Of a DNA stretch of 64,000 nt, positions 47,913-57,822 are shown in pieces. A program made the position numbers and the translations under genes. The notes under the pieces were generated by a model that saw only the letters and a program-made list of their open reading frames with translations, was not told where the DNA came from and ran no database searches. The stretch's first letter is position 1, and each line of letters opens with the position of its first letter. Where the stretch lies: NCBI RefSeq assembly GCF_002777745.1, contig NZ_MEIO01000001.1, positions 30,593 through 94,592 of the forward strand, given 5' to 3'. Source of the stretch: Snodgrassella alvi. Lineage in GTDB: Bacteria > Pseudomonadota > Gammaproteobacteria > Burkholderiales > Neisseriaceae.

Positions 47913-48395
47913 ATGTTTCAGCAGAATATTAAAAAGACAAAATATTGTTTACATGCCTACCAGTTGCAACGGGGCACTACAATAGTTGAAGCAATCGTGG
48001 CCATATTTGTACTTTCCTTTGGCGTACTTGCATTGATGTTAGCGCAAATTACTGCAGTAAATACGTCAATTAATGCAGCAAATCAAAGTGAAGTAACCAG
48101 AGCGGTGCAAAATTACGTAGAAGAAATGCGTTCTTATCCTAAATTAACAATCCAAGAAAAGCTTGATGGTCAGGGTAACAAAATACAATCTATTGCTAAA
48201 GATTACTCTCAATATGCTACCAACAATACGGCTATCTGTGCAAACAAATTAGATATCCACCTAGTCAATGCCAATTTAAATACATGTATCATTAATACCG
48301 ATGGACAAATTACTGTTACATGGGGAGGACAATCTCTAAGTAATGATGATACAAATGATGAGTTTTCATATAGTTTAACAGCAGGTCAATCATGA
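47913..48395 (+). CDS. pilI: Minor prepilin, PilV/PilI family
   Basis: About 160 aa. The prepilin helix is RG|TTIVEAIVAIFVLSFGVLAL, with Glu5 (in TTIVE). The C-terminal half has two cysteines (AICANKL, NTCIIN). Start at 47913 is preferred because GGA lies seven bases upstream; 47901 is also possible. The 3' end overlaps pilJ by 4 bp (ATGA), suggesting coupled translation. Second in the cluster. Confidence 0.85.
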   Translation: MFQQNIKKTKYCLHAYQLQRGTTIVEAIVAIFVLSFGVLALMLAQITAVNTSINAANQSEVTRAVQNYVEEMRSYPKLTIQEKLDGQGNKIQSIAKDYSQYATNNTAICANKLDIHLVNANLNTCIINTDGQITVTWGGQSLSNDDTNDEFSYSLTAGQS

Positions 48396-49273
48396 CAAAA
48401 TCTTATCATGTTCAAATTAATCAGGCTAAAAACAGATCTGACTTAAACTCAGCAATTAATTTGAGTAAGCAACGTGGATATAATCTTATTGAGTTAATGG
48501 TAGCTTCATCTATCAGTATAATTATACTTTTAGCTGCCAGTTCAACATTTTTAACTACATATCAACTGAAAGAACAGGTTAAGACCAGAATCAATTATGA
48601 GCAGGATGTAAGAAATACAGCAAACCTGTTACGCAGTGATGCACGCCAATTAGGTAATTTTAGTTGTCTAAATCCACCAACAGCCAGTAATTTAAATAGT
48701 ATATTTAATGGTTCTTTTACTGAGGAAAATAACAAACAGTTTTTGTCAACCAGATTTGTTGGTAATGTAGGTGTTACTCCGACTAGTGGTAGCCAGCCAC
48801 TCATTATGACATATATTAACGGGACATATGCAAGTAATCTTGTAGGCACAGATTGCAATAACAACATTCGGGATTTGGCAAATCGTGTCGATGCTGCAGT
48901 GTATATAGTTGGTACTACTGCTTCGGATGCAGTATCTGGATTGTATCGGGTTAATTACAGTGGAGGACGGTGGAGTGCGCCCCAACTTCTGGTAAGTAAC
49001 GTCTCCAATGTACAATACAGCTTTGATTATGACGGTCATATTGATGTTGGTGCTAATGCAAACTGCCCACAATCATTACCACAAAACAATACTCCTACTG
49101 AAGCCGTTATTAATTTTAAAAGCAATCGGCTTAATTTTACTTATGACAAGCCGCCTGTTTTAATAAGAGCAATATTAACAGCAAACTCGGCGCAAGCGGG
49201 TTCCAATGTGAATTATGTAATTAATGCAATGGTTAGACAGGGTGAAGTTTGTATCAATAATCAGGTTAAATAA
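48392..49273 (+). CDS. pilJ: Minor prepilin, PilW/PilJ family
   Basis: 293 aa. Long basic leader (about 28 residues), then RG|YNLIELMVASSISIIILLA with Glu5. The mature region is the large Ser/Asn-rich beta domain of PilW proteins with four cysteines (FSCLNPP, GTDCNNN, NANCPQS, EVCINN). Third in the cluster, overlapping pilI by 4 bp. Confidence 0.87.
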   Translation: MTKSYHVQINQAKNRSDLNSAINLSKQRGYNLIELMVASSISIIILLAASSTFLTTYQLKEQVKTRINYEQDVRNTANLLRSDARQLGNFSCLNPPTASNLNSIFNGSFTEENNKQFLSTRFVGNVGVTPTSGSQPLIMTYINGTYASNLVGTDCNNNIRDLANRVDAAVYIVGTTASDAVSGLYRVNYSGGRWSAPQLLVSNVSNVQYSFDYDGHIDVGANANCPQSLPQNNTPTEAVINFKSNRLNFTYDKPPVLIRAILTANSAQAGSNVNYVINAMVRQGEVCINNQVK

Positions 49274-49300
49274 TAGTAAATCTTTAATAATTCTAGACTA

Positions 49301-49909
49301 ATGGCTTCTGACATGAAAATAAATTATAAATCCATACCAGTTAGGCAATCCGGATTTGCATTGTTTTTAGTGCTTATTATGATGATTGTAATTGCTTTTC
49401 TAGTTGTTGCTACTATGCAAAGTACTTCAATGGACACTCGTACAAGTGCCAATGACAGCGATCATCAATTTGCTCTTCAGAACGCTCAGTTAGGAATAGT
49501 TGCAGCTGAAAATCTTATCAGTAGCTGGCCTGCTGATATCAAGTCCAGCAGCGATAGAAAAGTATTTGCTTGTGATTGTAAAGATGGTTTATGTGCGGCC
49601 AATAATATACAACCAACAATAGCCAATAGTAAATTGGCCATCGTAGAGAACTGTGGTGCATCACAATTACCAGAAGTCTGGAAGAGAGACAAGGTATTTA
49701 CTAATGCAGTAGACGATCCTTCCATTCCATCTTCACCAAATGCCAATGATGATATGAAGTACCGATATGTTATAGAATATTTAGGTCCTGATAAAGATGC
49801 CGGAGTAGGTATATATTTATTTCGCATTACTTCCAAAGGCTGGGGACGCAATGGATCTACTACCAGTATGGTTGAGGAAAATGTGCAAGCTGCACTGTAT
49901 GATAACTGA
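49301..49909 (+). CDS. pilK: Minor prepilin-like protein, PilX/PilK family
   Basis: 202 aa. Leader MASDMKINYKSIPVRQSG, then FALFLVLIMMIVIAFLVVAT: no Glu5, as is usual for PilX/PilK-family pilins. The segment STSMDTRTSANDSDHQFALQ is the family's conserved post-helix block. Cysteines in KVFACDCKDGLCAAN and VENCGAS probably form disulfides. Fourth in the cluster. Met5 (49313) is an alternative start. Confidence 0.83.
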   Translation: MASDMKINYKSIPVRQSGFALFLVLIMMIVIAFLVVATMQSTSMDTRTSANDSDHQFALQNAQLGIVAAENLISSWPADIKSSSDRKVFACDCKDGLCAANNIQPTIANSKLAIVENCGASQLPEVWKRDKVFTNAVDDPSIPSSPNANDDMKYRYVIEYLGPDKDAGVGIYLFRITSKGWGRNGSTTSMVEENVQAALYDN

Positions 49910-49940
49910 TTTGTTAAAACATATATAAAGATTGGCGTTT

Positions 49941-50390
49941 ATGAGTTACAAGTTTCTAAATAATGGCTTCACTTTGATAGAATTAATGATAGTAATTGCT
50001 GTTATTGGGGTGCTATCTGCTATTGCTTTGCCTAGTTATAGAAACTATATTGAAAAGGCAAATTTGGCAGATGCAAGCACAACATTAACAAATATTAGTC
50101 TAAAAGTTGCTGAGCGTAAATTACAATTGTTCAATGCCAGTTTTGTCCAAAGTGATTTAAGTACAATAATTGCCCAGCAAGTTAATACTGATAGTAAATA
50201 CACTATCGGGGGTGAGTGCCAAAGTGCTACAGATTGTTCAATTTATCGTTTATATGCTGAACCAAAAAGTAATAGCAATTTAAAAAAATCAGTCTGGTTA
50301 GGAAACGCTGGAAACCTTTATATTTGTGATACTAGAAGTGTTAGTAATATTACTGATGCATCCAGTAATGCTAATTGTACTAAACAATAA
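49941..50390 (+). CDS. Type IV pilin-like protein (PilE/PilX/ComP group)
   Basis: 149 aa. Short leader and [22 protein letters not shown] with Glu5, followed by [17 protein letters not shown], a true PilE-type alpha helix. The C-terminal domain has four cysteines, two in [10 protein letters not shown] and two in YICDTRS and NANCTKQ. It is too small and too short in the D-region to be the main pilin. In Neisseria this place is taken by PilX/PilL; ComP-like DNA uptake function is also possible. Start ATG 49941 is chosen over a TTG nine bases upstream. Confidence 0.82.
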   Translation: MSYKFLNNGFTLIELMIVIAVIGVLSAIALPSYRNYIEKANLADASTTLTNISLKVAERKLQLFNASFVQSDLSTIIAQQVNTDSKYTIGGECQSATDCSIYRLYAEPKSNSNLKKSVWLGNAGNLYICDTRSVSNITDASSNANCTKQ

Positions 50391-50646
50391 AACAATTATT
50401 TTAAATAAAATTTGGTATTTATATTTAATTTTAAATTTTTAGCTTTAAAACTTATACGGAGACAGTTCAGTGATTAAAGGAAGATTAGATCACAGAATCA
50501 CTTATTGTTTTTTTATTGTTTTTTTAAAATTAGGTTTCAAAAAAATTTAAAATCAAATATTTACTGTCCGAATCAGTAGTGCTTACATATATTGAGAATT
50601 ATAATTTTAGAAAGAATTATAGATACATGCAATAATCTATTAATAC
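50391..50646. other. AT-rich gap between prepilin cluster and the Spy-like gene
   Basis: No gene supported. I see no clear terminator hairpin for the prepilin operon here. Confidence 0.4.
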
Positions 50647-51048
50647 TTAACGTAAACAATTATTTATCCAGTTTTTACGTTGTTGATGGTTTAAAACTTG
50701 TAAAAATTCATATTGAACTTTCAATTCATTTACATCCTGCTGCATACGTGACATATAATGATTCAGAACATAACGTTTAGCTTCTGCTTCATCAAATTTG
50801 GGTTGCATCAGGATTTGGTTCAATTGTTCATTTTTGCGTTTGCTGTTTGCAGTGTGTTGTAAATTCGTATTTTGATTTCGTTTATACTGCATTCTAATAA
50901 ATCTCAGCCGAGCTTTTTGCATTTGAGTTAATTCAAGCTTGCGGATATCACAATTAATGTGCTCAGAAGCAAATGTGGAGCAGGTAAATGTCAATATGAC
51001 AAGACCTGTACAATAGTGTGCTATTTTTTGCCAGTATAGAGCCACCAT
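50647..51048 (-). CDS. Spy/CpxP-like periplasmic protein (LTxxQ family)
   Basis: 133 aa, signal peptide to about residue 27 (CSTFA|SEH), then an all-alpha mature part. LTQMQKARLRFIRMQ is the LTxxQ motif and a second, weaker one is LNHQQRKNW near the C-terminus. Such proteins are periplasmic stress chaperones or Cpx-type sensors. Two cysteines, NCDIRK and NNCLR, lie at either end of the mature protein and may form a disulfide. It is divergent from rpe and convergent with the prepilin cluster. Confidence 0.7.
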   Translation of the reverse strand: MVALYWQKIAHYCTGLVILTFTCSTFASEHINCDIRKLELTQMQKARLRFIRMQYKRNQNTNLQHTANSKRKNEQLNQILMQPKFDEAEAKRYVLNHYMSRMQQDVNELKVQYEFLQVLNHQQRKNWINNCLR

Positions 51049-51161
51049 TCCATTCTCCCTTTCATTTCAATGGAGGATAAAAGTATACTTCAATAGCAGT
51101 CAAGCACTTATAATGGTAGTAAACTTGCGTAAATAATATAATTTACCACAGGCGTTTTTAT

Positions 51162-51857
51162 ATGAATAAGTTAATGAAGCCAAATTTCTTTATAGCACCT
51201 AGTATCCTATCTGCAAATTTTGCCTGTCTAGGCAATGAAATTGCTTCAGTAATTGAGGGCGGAGCAGATTGGATACATTTTGATGTTATGGATAACCACT
51301 ATGTACCAAATCTTACTTTTGGGCCTATGGTTTGCCAAGCTGTAAAATCATATGCTTCTGTACCAATAGATGTACATTTAATGGTTGAACCAGTAGACGA
51401 AATGATTAGTACTTTTGCAGCTGCTGGAGCCAATATTATTACATTTCATCCTGAAGCGAGTCGACATATAGACAGAAGTCTCAGTCTGATTAAAGCAGCA
51501 GGATGTGAGGCAGGGCTAGCATTTAACCCAGCTACTCCAATTCATGTATTGCAGGAGGTAATAGACAAACTTGATGTGGTATTGTTGATGTCTGTCAATC
51601 CGGGTTTCGGTGGACAGAGTTTTATTTCATCAACATTGAAAAAAATCAGTAAGGTTAGGGCAATAATCAATGAATATGCCAGAGAAAATGGCAGATTCAT
51701 TCGTCTGGAAGTGGACGGGGGGATCAAAACTGATAACATAGCTCAGATTGCAGAAGCAGGTGCTGATACATTTGTAGCAGGTTCAGCAATTTTTGGACAT
51801 AAAGACTATGCTAAACAAATAGCGGCGTTACGGGCACAACTGGTCAGTATACGCTAG
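51162..51857 (+). CDS. rpe: Ribulose-phosphate 3-epimerase
   Basis: Interconverts ribulose-5-P and xylulose-5-P in the pentose phosphate pathway. 231 aa TIM barrel. Landmarks: [30 protein letters not shown] (metal His and Asp), [19 protein letters not shown] and [12 protein letters not shown]. Monocistronic, with its own terminator. Confidence 0.96.
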   Translation: MNKLMKPNFFIAPSILSANFACLGNEIASVIEGGADWIHFDVMDNHYVPNLTFGPMVCQAVKSYASVPIDVHLMVEPVDEMISTFAAAGANIITFHPEASRHIDRSLSLIKAAGCEAGLAFNPATPIHVLQEVIDKLDVVLLMSVNPGFGGQSFISSTLKKISKVRAIINEYARENGRFIRLEVDGGIKTDNIAQIAEAGADTFVAGSAIFGHKDYAKQIAALRAQLVSIR

Positions 51858-51926
51858 TGATTAGTTAACTTTTTGTCATATTGAATGTATGATGCTTATA
51901 CTTCTCTAAAATTTAAAGAAATTTAT

Positions 51927-51961
51927 AAAAAAGCAGTCTATTTGTATTCGACTGCTTTTTT
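51927..51961. terminator. Bidirectional terminator between rpe and polA
   Basis: AAAAAAGCAGTC/GACTGCTTTTTT stem flanked by A6 and T7 between convergent rpe and polA. Confidence 0.85.
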
Positions 51962-52002
51962 ATTTTCTCAAATAAGAACAATATCAGAATAAAATCATTA
52001 TT

Positions 52003-54792
52003 TTAATGTGCCTCATCCCAATTATGGCCATTGCCTACATCAACAATTAAGGGGACTTTCAGCTCGGCTACACCAGACATTAATACCGGTAAATGAAACT
52101 GCAAAGTTGATAATTCAGATTCAGGTACTTGTAAAACGAGTTCGTCGTGCACTTGCATAATTAGTTTCGTATGCATGTTTTCCTGCTCAAGCCAGTTTTG
52201 TACCGCAATCATGGCTCGTTTTATCAAATCAGATGCAGTACCCTGCATTGGTGCATTGATTGCAGCTCTGAATGCCCCAGCGCGTTCTATGCCATTGCTA
52301 CTTTTTAATCCAGGCAAATAGAGGCGGCGGCCAAAAAGTGTTTCTACAAACCCATACTGTAATGCCTGTTCTTTAGTTTTTTCCATGTATTCGTGTACAC
52401 CTGGATATCGGCTAAAATAGCGAGAAATAAAATGCTGAGCTGCCTGAAGTTCTATTCCAAGAGATTTAGCCAATCCATATTCACTCATACCATAAATCAA
52501 TCCAAAATTAATTGTTTTGGCGTAGCGTCGTTGTTCAGCTGTTATCTGATCTTGTGGAGTTGAAAAAATCTCCGCAGCCGTACGCCTGTGAATATCTTCA
52601 TTATTCTTAAAAGCATTAATCAAAGTGGCATCATTGGAAAGATGAGCCATGATGCGTAACTCAATCTGAGAATAATCTGCTGAAACTATGAATTGGTCGC
52701 GTGGGGCAATAAAGCTTCTTCTAATACGCCGTCCTTCTTCTGTGCGGACAGGAATATTCTGTAAATTAGGATTATTACTGGCCAGCCGCCCAGTAATGGC
52801 AACAGCTTGAGCATAAGTAGTATGTACACGTTCTGTGTGCGGATTAATCAACTGAGGTAATTTGTCCGTATAAGTAGATTTAAGTTTAGCAAGCGTACGT
52901 GTCTGTAAAATAAGTTTGGGTAGGGGATAGTCGGGTGCCAGTTTTTCAAGTACTGTTTCATTGGTTGAAATGCCACCAGTGGAGGTTTTTTTTAGACCAG
53001 CAGTAGGAATACCCATCTTGTCAAATAGAATAGATTGCAGCTGTTTTGGTGAGTTTAGATTAAAAGGCTGTCCGGCCAGATGATAAGCCTGTTCCTCCAG
53101 TTTCACCAACTGTGTGCCAAGTTCGTGGCTTTGTTGAGCCAGTTCCTGACGGTCGATTAATACCCCTGTACGCTCCATAATATACAATATGTTCTCAACT
53201 GGAATTTCCATATTCCGGTAAAGCTCGAGCTGAGCTGTGTCCATTTGTTGCCTGAGTAAAATCTCAAGGCGCAAAGATACATCTGCATCCTCAGCGGCGT
53301 AATTGACAGCGTCTTCCAGTACAACATCTGCAAAACTAATTTGTTTGGCTCCTTTGCCACATAAATCTTCGTAGTGAATGGTTTGCCAGTCCAGATGCCG
53401 CAGAGCCAGTTCATCCAGACCATGTCCTAAATGGCTTTCAACAATATAAGAAGCCAGCATGGAGTCACCCACAATACCTTTTAAATTAATATTATAATTA
53501 GCCAGTACATGCTGGTCATATTTGATATTCTGGCCAATTTTGCCAGGTTTACCAGCTTCGAAATAAGGTTTAAGAGTATTCAGAACCGTTTCAAGCGGTA
53601 ATTGCTCACTAACTACTGTAGGGCTATGGCCAACAGGAATATAGAATGCTTTTCCTGGCTCCAAAGCAATACTGATACCCACTAAATTGGCATTCATAGC
53701 ATCCAGACTATCTGTTTCTGTATCCAGAGCAATCGTTTGTACTGTATCTAATTGTTTTTTTAATTCATCTAGTTGGGAAACTGTTGTAATAGCTGAATAT
53801 TGTTTGGGAATATTTTTTAAATTCTCTGATTCTGATGTATTTTTTATAATTCCTCTGTTGATGTCTTTATTAACTTCAGTTTCGGTAAATAAATCGTCCT
53901 CAGACTGTGAAATAGTTGTATTTTCATCATGATACATCTGCGCTTCTTTTAACCAACTTTTAAAACCTAATTGCTTAAAATGGGGGATTAATTCGGTCCA
54001 TGCGGGTGTTTGTCGTTTTAAATCTTCAAGACCATGTGGCAATTCTTGTTGCAGATTTATATCTGTTTTAATAGTGATTAATTGATAAGATAAAGGTAAT
54101 TTTGGTAGTGCAGTACGTAGATTATCACCAACTTTCCCTTTAATATCATTGGCATGATTAATAATATTTTGTAAGGTTCCATATTCCTGCAACCATTTGA
54201 CCGCAGTCTTGGGACCACATTTATCTACTCCTGGTACATTGTCAATTTTGTCACCAATCAGACTAAGATAATCAATTATTTGGTCAGGTGAAACACCAAA
54301 CTTTTCTAATACACCGGTAGTATCGAGTTTTTCGTTACTCATGGTATTTACCAGCGTGACCTGATTATTAACAAGTTGAGCCATGTCTTTATCTCCTGTT
54401 GAGATAATGACTTGATAACCAGTTTTTTGTGCTGAACAGGCTAATGTACCAATTACGTCATCTGCCTCCACGCCATTTATAGATAAAACAGGCCATCCCA
54501 TTAACTTTACCAGCTCTGGTAAAACTTCAGCCTGCGGCCGCAGATCTTCTGGCATCGGTGGACGATTAGCCTTATAGTCAGGATAAAGCTGATGACGGAA
54601 ATTCTCGCCCTTGGCATCAAATATACAACAAGCATAATCGTGTGGTATATCCAAACGTAAGCGCCTTAGCATGTTAAGTACGCCGTATAATGCACCTGTT
54701 GGCAAACCCGTGGGACTAGTTAATGGTGCCATCGCATGGAATGCTCGATATAAATACGATGAACCATCAACCAGTAATAATGTTTTTTTCAT
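52003..54792 (-). CDS. polA: DNA polymerase I
   Basis: 929 aa with three domains. The 5'-3' exonuclease (about 1-290) starts LLLVDGSSYLYRAFHAM and has SLIGDKIDNVPGVDKCGPKT. A 50-residue acidic linker follows. The 3'-5' exonuclease keeps its DxE in TIALDTETDSLDA and the later Asp in YAAEDADVSLRLE, so proofreading appears intact. The polymerase shows motif A VSADYSQIELRIMAH, motif B RRYAKTINFGLIYGMS and motif C MQVHDELVLQVP. Full length. Confidence 0.97.
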   Translation of the reverse strand: MKKTLLLVDGSSYLYRAFHAMAPLTSPTGLPTGALYGVLNMLRRLRLDIPHDYACCIFDAKGENFRHQLYPDYKANRPPMPEDLRPQAEVLPELVKLMGWPVLSINGVEADDVIGTLACSAQKTGYQVIISTGDKDMAQLVNNQVTLVNTMSNEKLDTTGVLEKFGVSPDQIIDYLSLIGDKIDNVPGVDKCGPKTAVKWLQEYGTLQNIINHANDIKGKVGDNLRTALPKLPLSYQLITIKTDINLQQELPHGLEDLKRQTPAWTELIPHFKQLGFKSWLKEAQMYHDENTTISQSEDDLFTETEVNKDINRGIIKNTSESENLKNIPKQYSAITTVSQLDELKKQLDTVQTIALDTETDSLDAMNANLVGISIALEPGKAFYIPVGHSPTVVSEQLPLETVLNTLKPYFEAGKPGKIGQNIKYDQHVLANYNINLKGIVGDSMLASYIVESHLGHGLDELALRHLDWQTIHYEDLCGKGAKQISFADVVLEDAVNYAAEDADVSLRLEILLRQQMDTAQLELYRNMEIPVENILYIMERTGVLIDRQELAQQSHELGTQLVKLEEQAYHLAGQPFNLNSPKQLQSILFDKMGIPTAGLKKTSTGGISTNETVLEKLAPDYPLPKLILQTRTLAKLKSTYTDKLPQLINPHTERVHTTYAQAVAITGRLASNNPNLQNIPVRTEEGRRIRRSFIAPRDQFIVSADYSQIELRIMAHLSNDATLINAFKNNEDIHRRTAAEIFSTPQDQITAEQRRYAKTINFGLIYGMSEYGLAKSLGIELQAAQHFISRYFSRYPGVHEYMEKTKEQALQYGFVETLFGRRLYLPGLKSSNGIERAGAFRAAINAPMQGTASDLIKRAMIAVQNWLEQENMHTKLIMQVHDELVLQVPESELSTLQFHLPVLMSGVAELKVPLIVDVGNGHNWDEAH

Positions 54793-55166
54793 GGTAATTC
54801 CAGAAATGTCAATTGTTTTGTCAGACTTCTGAGCTCATTTTGCTCAACTGTTACAAGCCTGATAAAAACATAAATAGCTTTAATTAACTTGTATTTTACG
54901 ATAAAAAATATTGTTAGTAATTCTAAACTATGGTTTTGTTAGAAAAGCAATCATATGAAAACACCCGAAAATAACAATTATTTTATCTGTTATGTTGTAA
55001 CTATAATTTGATTATTTCGCATAATGAATATTATGTTAAATTTTTAATATTGAACTTAAGCCGATTAAAGCTGATAATTTACAAGCTTCTCCGACTACTA
55101 ACCTTTTAGTTTATTTATCCATACCAGCAGTTGTTATGTATCTTGTCTTTAGCTCATTTTCTCTGA
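54793..55166. other. Gene-free stretch upstream of polA
   Basis: About 370 bp, AT-rich, with no supportable gene. It separates housekeeping polA from the T6SS immunity cluster and should hold the polA promoter. Confidence 0.5.
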
Positions 55167-55641
55167 TTATTTTTTCCTGTTTAAATCCCTATAATAATTA
55201 CGAACTGTACCTCTAAAAGTATCTTGTGGATGTTCAATCATTCTTTTTGCAAGTTTATCTAAATCTTCACTATGATAAAGATCCAGACATTTTAGAAAAT
55301 CGAATTTAACTCCCTTCATTTCTGATTCAGCCAATGGATTGAGATAATTACGTGATAGATACATTTCTATTAAATGGTGGACAGCTTGTGGACTCTCTTC
55401 CAAATCATAATATGTCCCATTCTTCTAGTCCACTTACACTACTGCCAGAATCCATTGAAGCAATTTCACCGTTAAGATAGGCTTTCGCTAAACAATTTCC
55501 TAAAACCATATCTTTGTAATTTTGAATAAATGTTCTTCTAGGTGCTTCGGGTGAAGTAATATTATTGTTAGCAGCATTACACAAAAATGGCAATAAGGCT
55601 AAGAAATAGCCATATAGAAATTTGAGTTTAAAGTTTCTCAT
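55167..55641 (-). pseudogene. tai4: Frameshifted second copy of a Tai4-like immunity gene
   Basis: Two adjacent frames (55405-55641 and 55167-55403) together match the intact Tai4 gene next door from the signal peptide to the last residue: NNNITSPEAPRRTFIQNYKD in the first, KGVKFDFLKCLDLYHSEDL in the second. The break is a one-base insertion, CCC at 55416-55418 where the intact copy has CC: the reading EEW-TYYDLEES becomes EEWDIL-stop. Everything else appears to be intact, so the lesion is recent, a sequencing error, or a reversible slip. A tandem duplicate, 52 bp after its parent. Confidence 0.85.
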
Positions 55642-55693
55642 AGCAAACTCTAAATTTTAATTTTCAGGATTACAAGATGATTTGAAATATTTT

Positions 55694-56167
55694 TCATTTA
55701 TTTCTATTTAAATCTCTATAATAGTTATGTAATGAGCTCTTGTAAGTTTCATGTGGATATTCAACCATTCTTTTAGCCAGCTTATTTAAATCTTTGCTAT
55801 GGTATAGATCCAGACATTTTAGAAAATCGAATTTAACCCCTTTTATCTCTGCTTCAACGAGTGGATTAAAGTAATTTCGTGACAGATATATATCTACTAA
55901 ATTTTGTATTTCTTTCGTACTTTCTTCTAAATCATAATAAGTCCATTCCTCTAATGCACTAACACTGCTTCCAGCGTCTATTGCAGCAAATTTATCATCA
56001 TGATAAGCATCTGCTATACAAAATGCCAAAACCATGTCCTTATAGTTTTGAATAATTGTTCGCTTAGGTGCTTCTGGTGATGTGATATTATTGTTTGAAG
56101 CATTACAACCAAATGATAATATCATCAGTAAACAAGCACATATGATTTGCATTCTAAAAGTATTCAT
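55694..56167 (-). CDS. tai4: Tai4-family T6SS amidase immunity protein
   Basis: 157 aa from the ATG at 56167. Signal peptide ends near ILSFGCNA (a CNA site; lipoprotein processing at the Cys is also possible). The mature part has the Tai4 pattern: YKDMVLAFCIADAY, DAGSSVSALEEWTYYDL, YLSRNY then NPLVEAEIKGVKFDFLKCLD. Tai4 proteins sit in the periplasm and block Tae4 peptidoglycan amidases. Its ATG overlaps the stop of the decayed tae4 gene (ATGA), the classic effector-immunity coupling. It stays intact although the toxin is broken. Confidence 0.88.
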   Translation of the reverse strand: MNTFRMQIICACLLMILSFGCNASNNNITSPEAPKRTIIQNYKDMVLAFCIADAYHDDKFAAIDAGSSVSALEEWTYYDLEESTKEIQNLVDIYLSRNYFNPLVEAEIKGVKFDFLKCLDLYHSKDLNKLAKRMVEYPHETYKSSLHNYYRDLNRNK

Positions 56168-56696
56168 AGCAAACTCCAAAAATTAGCCCGATCTGTGGTA
56201 TATGTTGACTCTGGTTCGTTAAAATAACAACAGTCATAACACTTATAGCCGTTAAATAAAGTAGCTTGACCCTTAGAGCATCGGACCAGCCGGAAACCTC
56301 AAATAAGATTATCCCTTTTTTTCCGATTAGGGTTCCACCTCCTGAAGGCAGATAGCGTACAATTTCTGGCTTGTCCCATTGCACATATAAAAAAATTGAT
56401 TAGATGGTTAACTCAATAGAAATACTTGAATTTCTTATCTCCTCCAGATACTGTTTGCTTCGGTATAAATGGTATTCTGAATCCAGAGTGATTCAGAATA
56501 TAACTCATGCGAACTGCACAAGTGTTATTCCACCTTAGTTTGGGTCTGGATGATTTATATTGTATGCAACTTTGCCACCAATGATGTTAGCAACTCTTTG
56601 TCGTCTTTCTTCTAAATTATCAGCTTTATTGTAAATTATTTCAGAAGCAGCCCATGCTTTATCAAAAAGTGGGCGGATACCTTGTGGAGCACCCAA
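56164..56696 (-). pseudogene. tae4: Decayed Tae4-family T6SS peptidoglycan amidase
   Basis: Pieced together from three frames: GIRPLFDKAWAASEI and VANIIGGKVAYNINHPDP (start); NNTCAVRMSYILNHSG with the catalytic Cys; then KKGIILFEVSGWSDA and, in a further frame, ATLFNGYKCYDCCYFNEP up to the stop at 56164. Disabling changes: a frameshift near 56536, TGA at 56413-56415, an A7 run (56389-56395) shifting frame, and another shift near 56277. The catalytic His of the usual SGHATLW motif is Gln here (KGQATLF). The start is probably TTG at 56696 behind AAGGAG. It was once a toxin cleaving peptide crosslinks. Confidence 0.85.
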
Positions 56697-56853
56697 TTTA
56701 AATCTCCTTATATATATTATGCTCAGATTTTGCATTAAGATATTTGCTGCGAAACTTAAATATCAAAAGCATAAAAATTTCGCAGCTGATTTAGGGCATT
56801 TTTCCTGTTTATTACTACTTTACAGGCTGATAGCTACCTAAATATTGTTTTAA

Positions 56854-57384
56854 TTACTGCTGTTGCCAGCGCTGTTGAGATTCACGAATAACCTTTTTAG
56901 CTTCTTCGATATCGCCCCAGTGTGTTACTTGGGTGGTGCCAGCCTTTTTCAGGTCTTTGTAGTGATTGAAGTGAAATTCAATCTGTTTAATCAATTGTGA
57001 TGGTAAATCTGCCAAGGTTTGAATAGCATTACCATTGTTGCGATCATCTGCCGGTACCACAACTACTTTGTCATCAACTTCACCATCATCAACAAATTTC
57101 ATCACGCCAATAATCCGCGCTTCCAGATAGATACCAGTGCTTAGAGGCTGGTCGGTAACAATTAAGGCATCCAGTTCGTCACCATCCTCGTCTAATGTTT
57201 GCGGGATAAAGCCATAATTAGTTGGCTTGGCAAAAATAACAGGCTCAACACGATCCAGTTTCATTGCGCCAAGCTTGCGATCCCACTCTATTTTATGGTT
57301 AGAACCAGCCGGAATTTCTACTACAACATTGATAATACCGCCGTCTACATCACCGGCATCCAGAATATGATTAAAATCTGCCAT
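56854..57384 (-). CDS. ppa: Inorganic pyrophosphatase (family I)
   Basis: 176 aa soluble enzyme that hydrolyses pyrophosphate to drive biosynthesis. Conserved metal-binding Asp/Glu: TNYGFIPQTLDEDGDELDAL, the signature DGDELDALIVTD, and GVMKFVDDGEVDDKVVVVP. KIEWDRKLGAMKLDR is the N-terminal substrate region. A core gene lying between two decaying accessory segments. Confidence 0.96.
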   Translation of the reverse strand: MADFNHILDAGDVDGGIINVVVEIPAGSNHKIEWDRKLGAMKLDRVEPVIFAKPTNYGFIPQTLDEDGDELDALIVTDQPLSTGIYLEARIIGVMKFVDDGEVDDKVVVVPADDRNNGNAIQTLADLPSQLIKQIEFHFNHYKDLKKAGTTQVTHWGDIEEAKKVIRESQQRWQQQ

Positions 57385-57822
57385 AATTAAATGTCCTGCA
57401 TTTAAGTTTAAATGGTCGTATTGTAAACAATGGCTTTTTGTTTGCCCATATTTTGTTGTAGATTTATTGAATAAAATTTAAAAAACTAAATCTGGGTTAC
57501 TCTCATTGTCTATGGCTGAGCATTAAAAAGATGTAAATTTAATGATCCTGTACGCTTGCCAAGATTCAATTGCTTAATGTAATCATTCGATGTAAATTGC
57601 TTCATTGAATATAATTTATGATTATAGCATTCGGTTTTATTCAGTTTATGGCCGCTTTTATGCTAACTTCAGGTTCATTACCTATCCATATTTTTAATGA
57701 GTAACCATGAGATTTAACCAACTTGTCCTGAAGAAATTAAATTTTATACATACGCTGACTATTGAAATTATCGGCTATTCAATATTACAAGCTACCCTAC
57801 TCTGTCTAGCAACAAAGTCTAT
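57385..57822. other. Gene-free stretch between ppa and mobC remnant
   Basis: 438 bp with no supportable gene. The left end should contain the ppa promoter; a 44-codon frame at 57707 shows nothing recognisable. Confidence 0.4.

Noticed and set aside
55167..55641. Two separate small secreted proteins
   Set aside because: Together they align end to end with the intact Tai4 gene and are explained by a single extra C at 55416-55418.
56154..56384. Independent 76-aa protein
   Set aside because: Its first half is an internal part of Tae4, and the rest is Tae4 read in the wrong frame.
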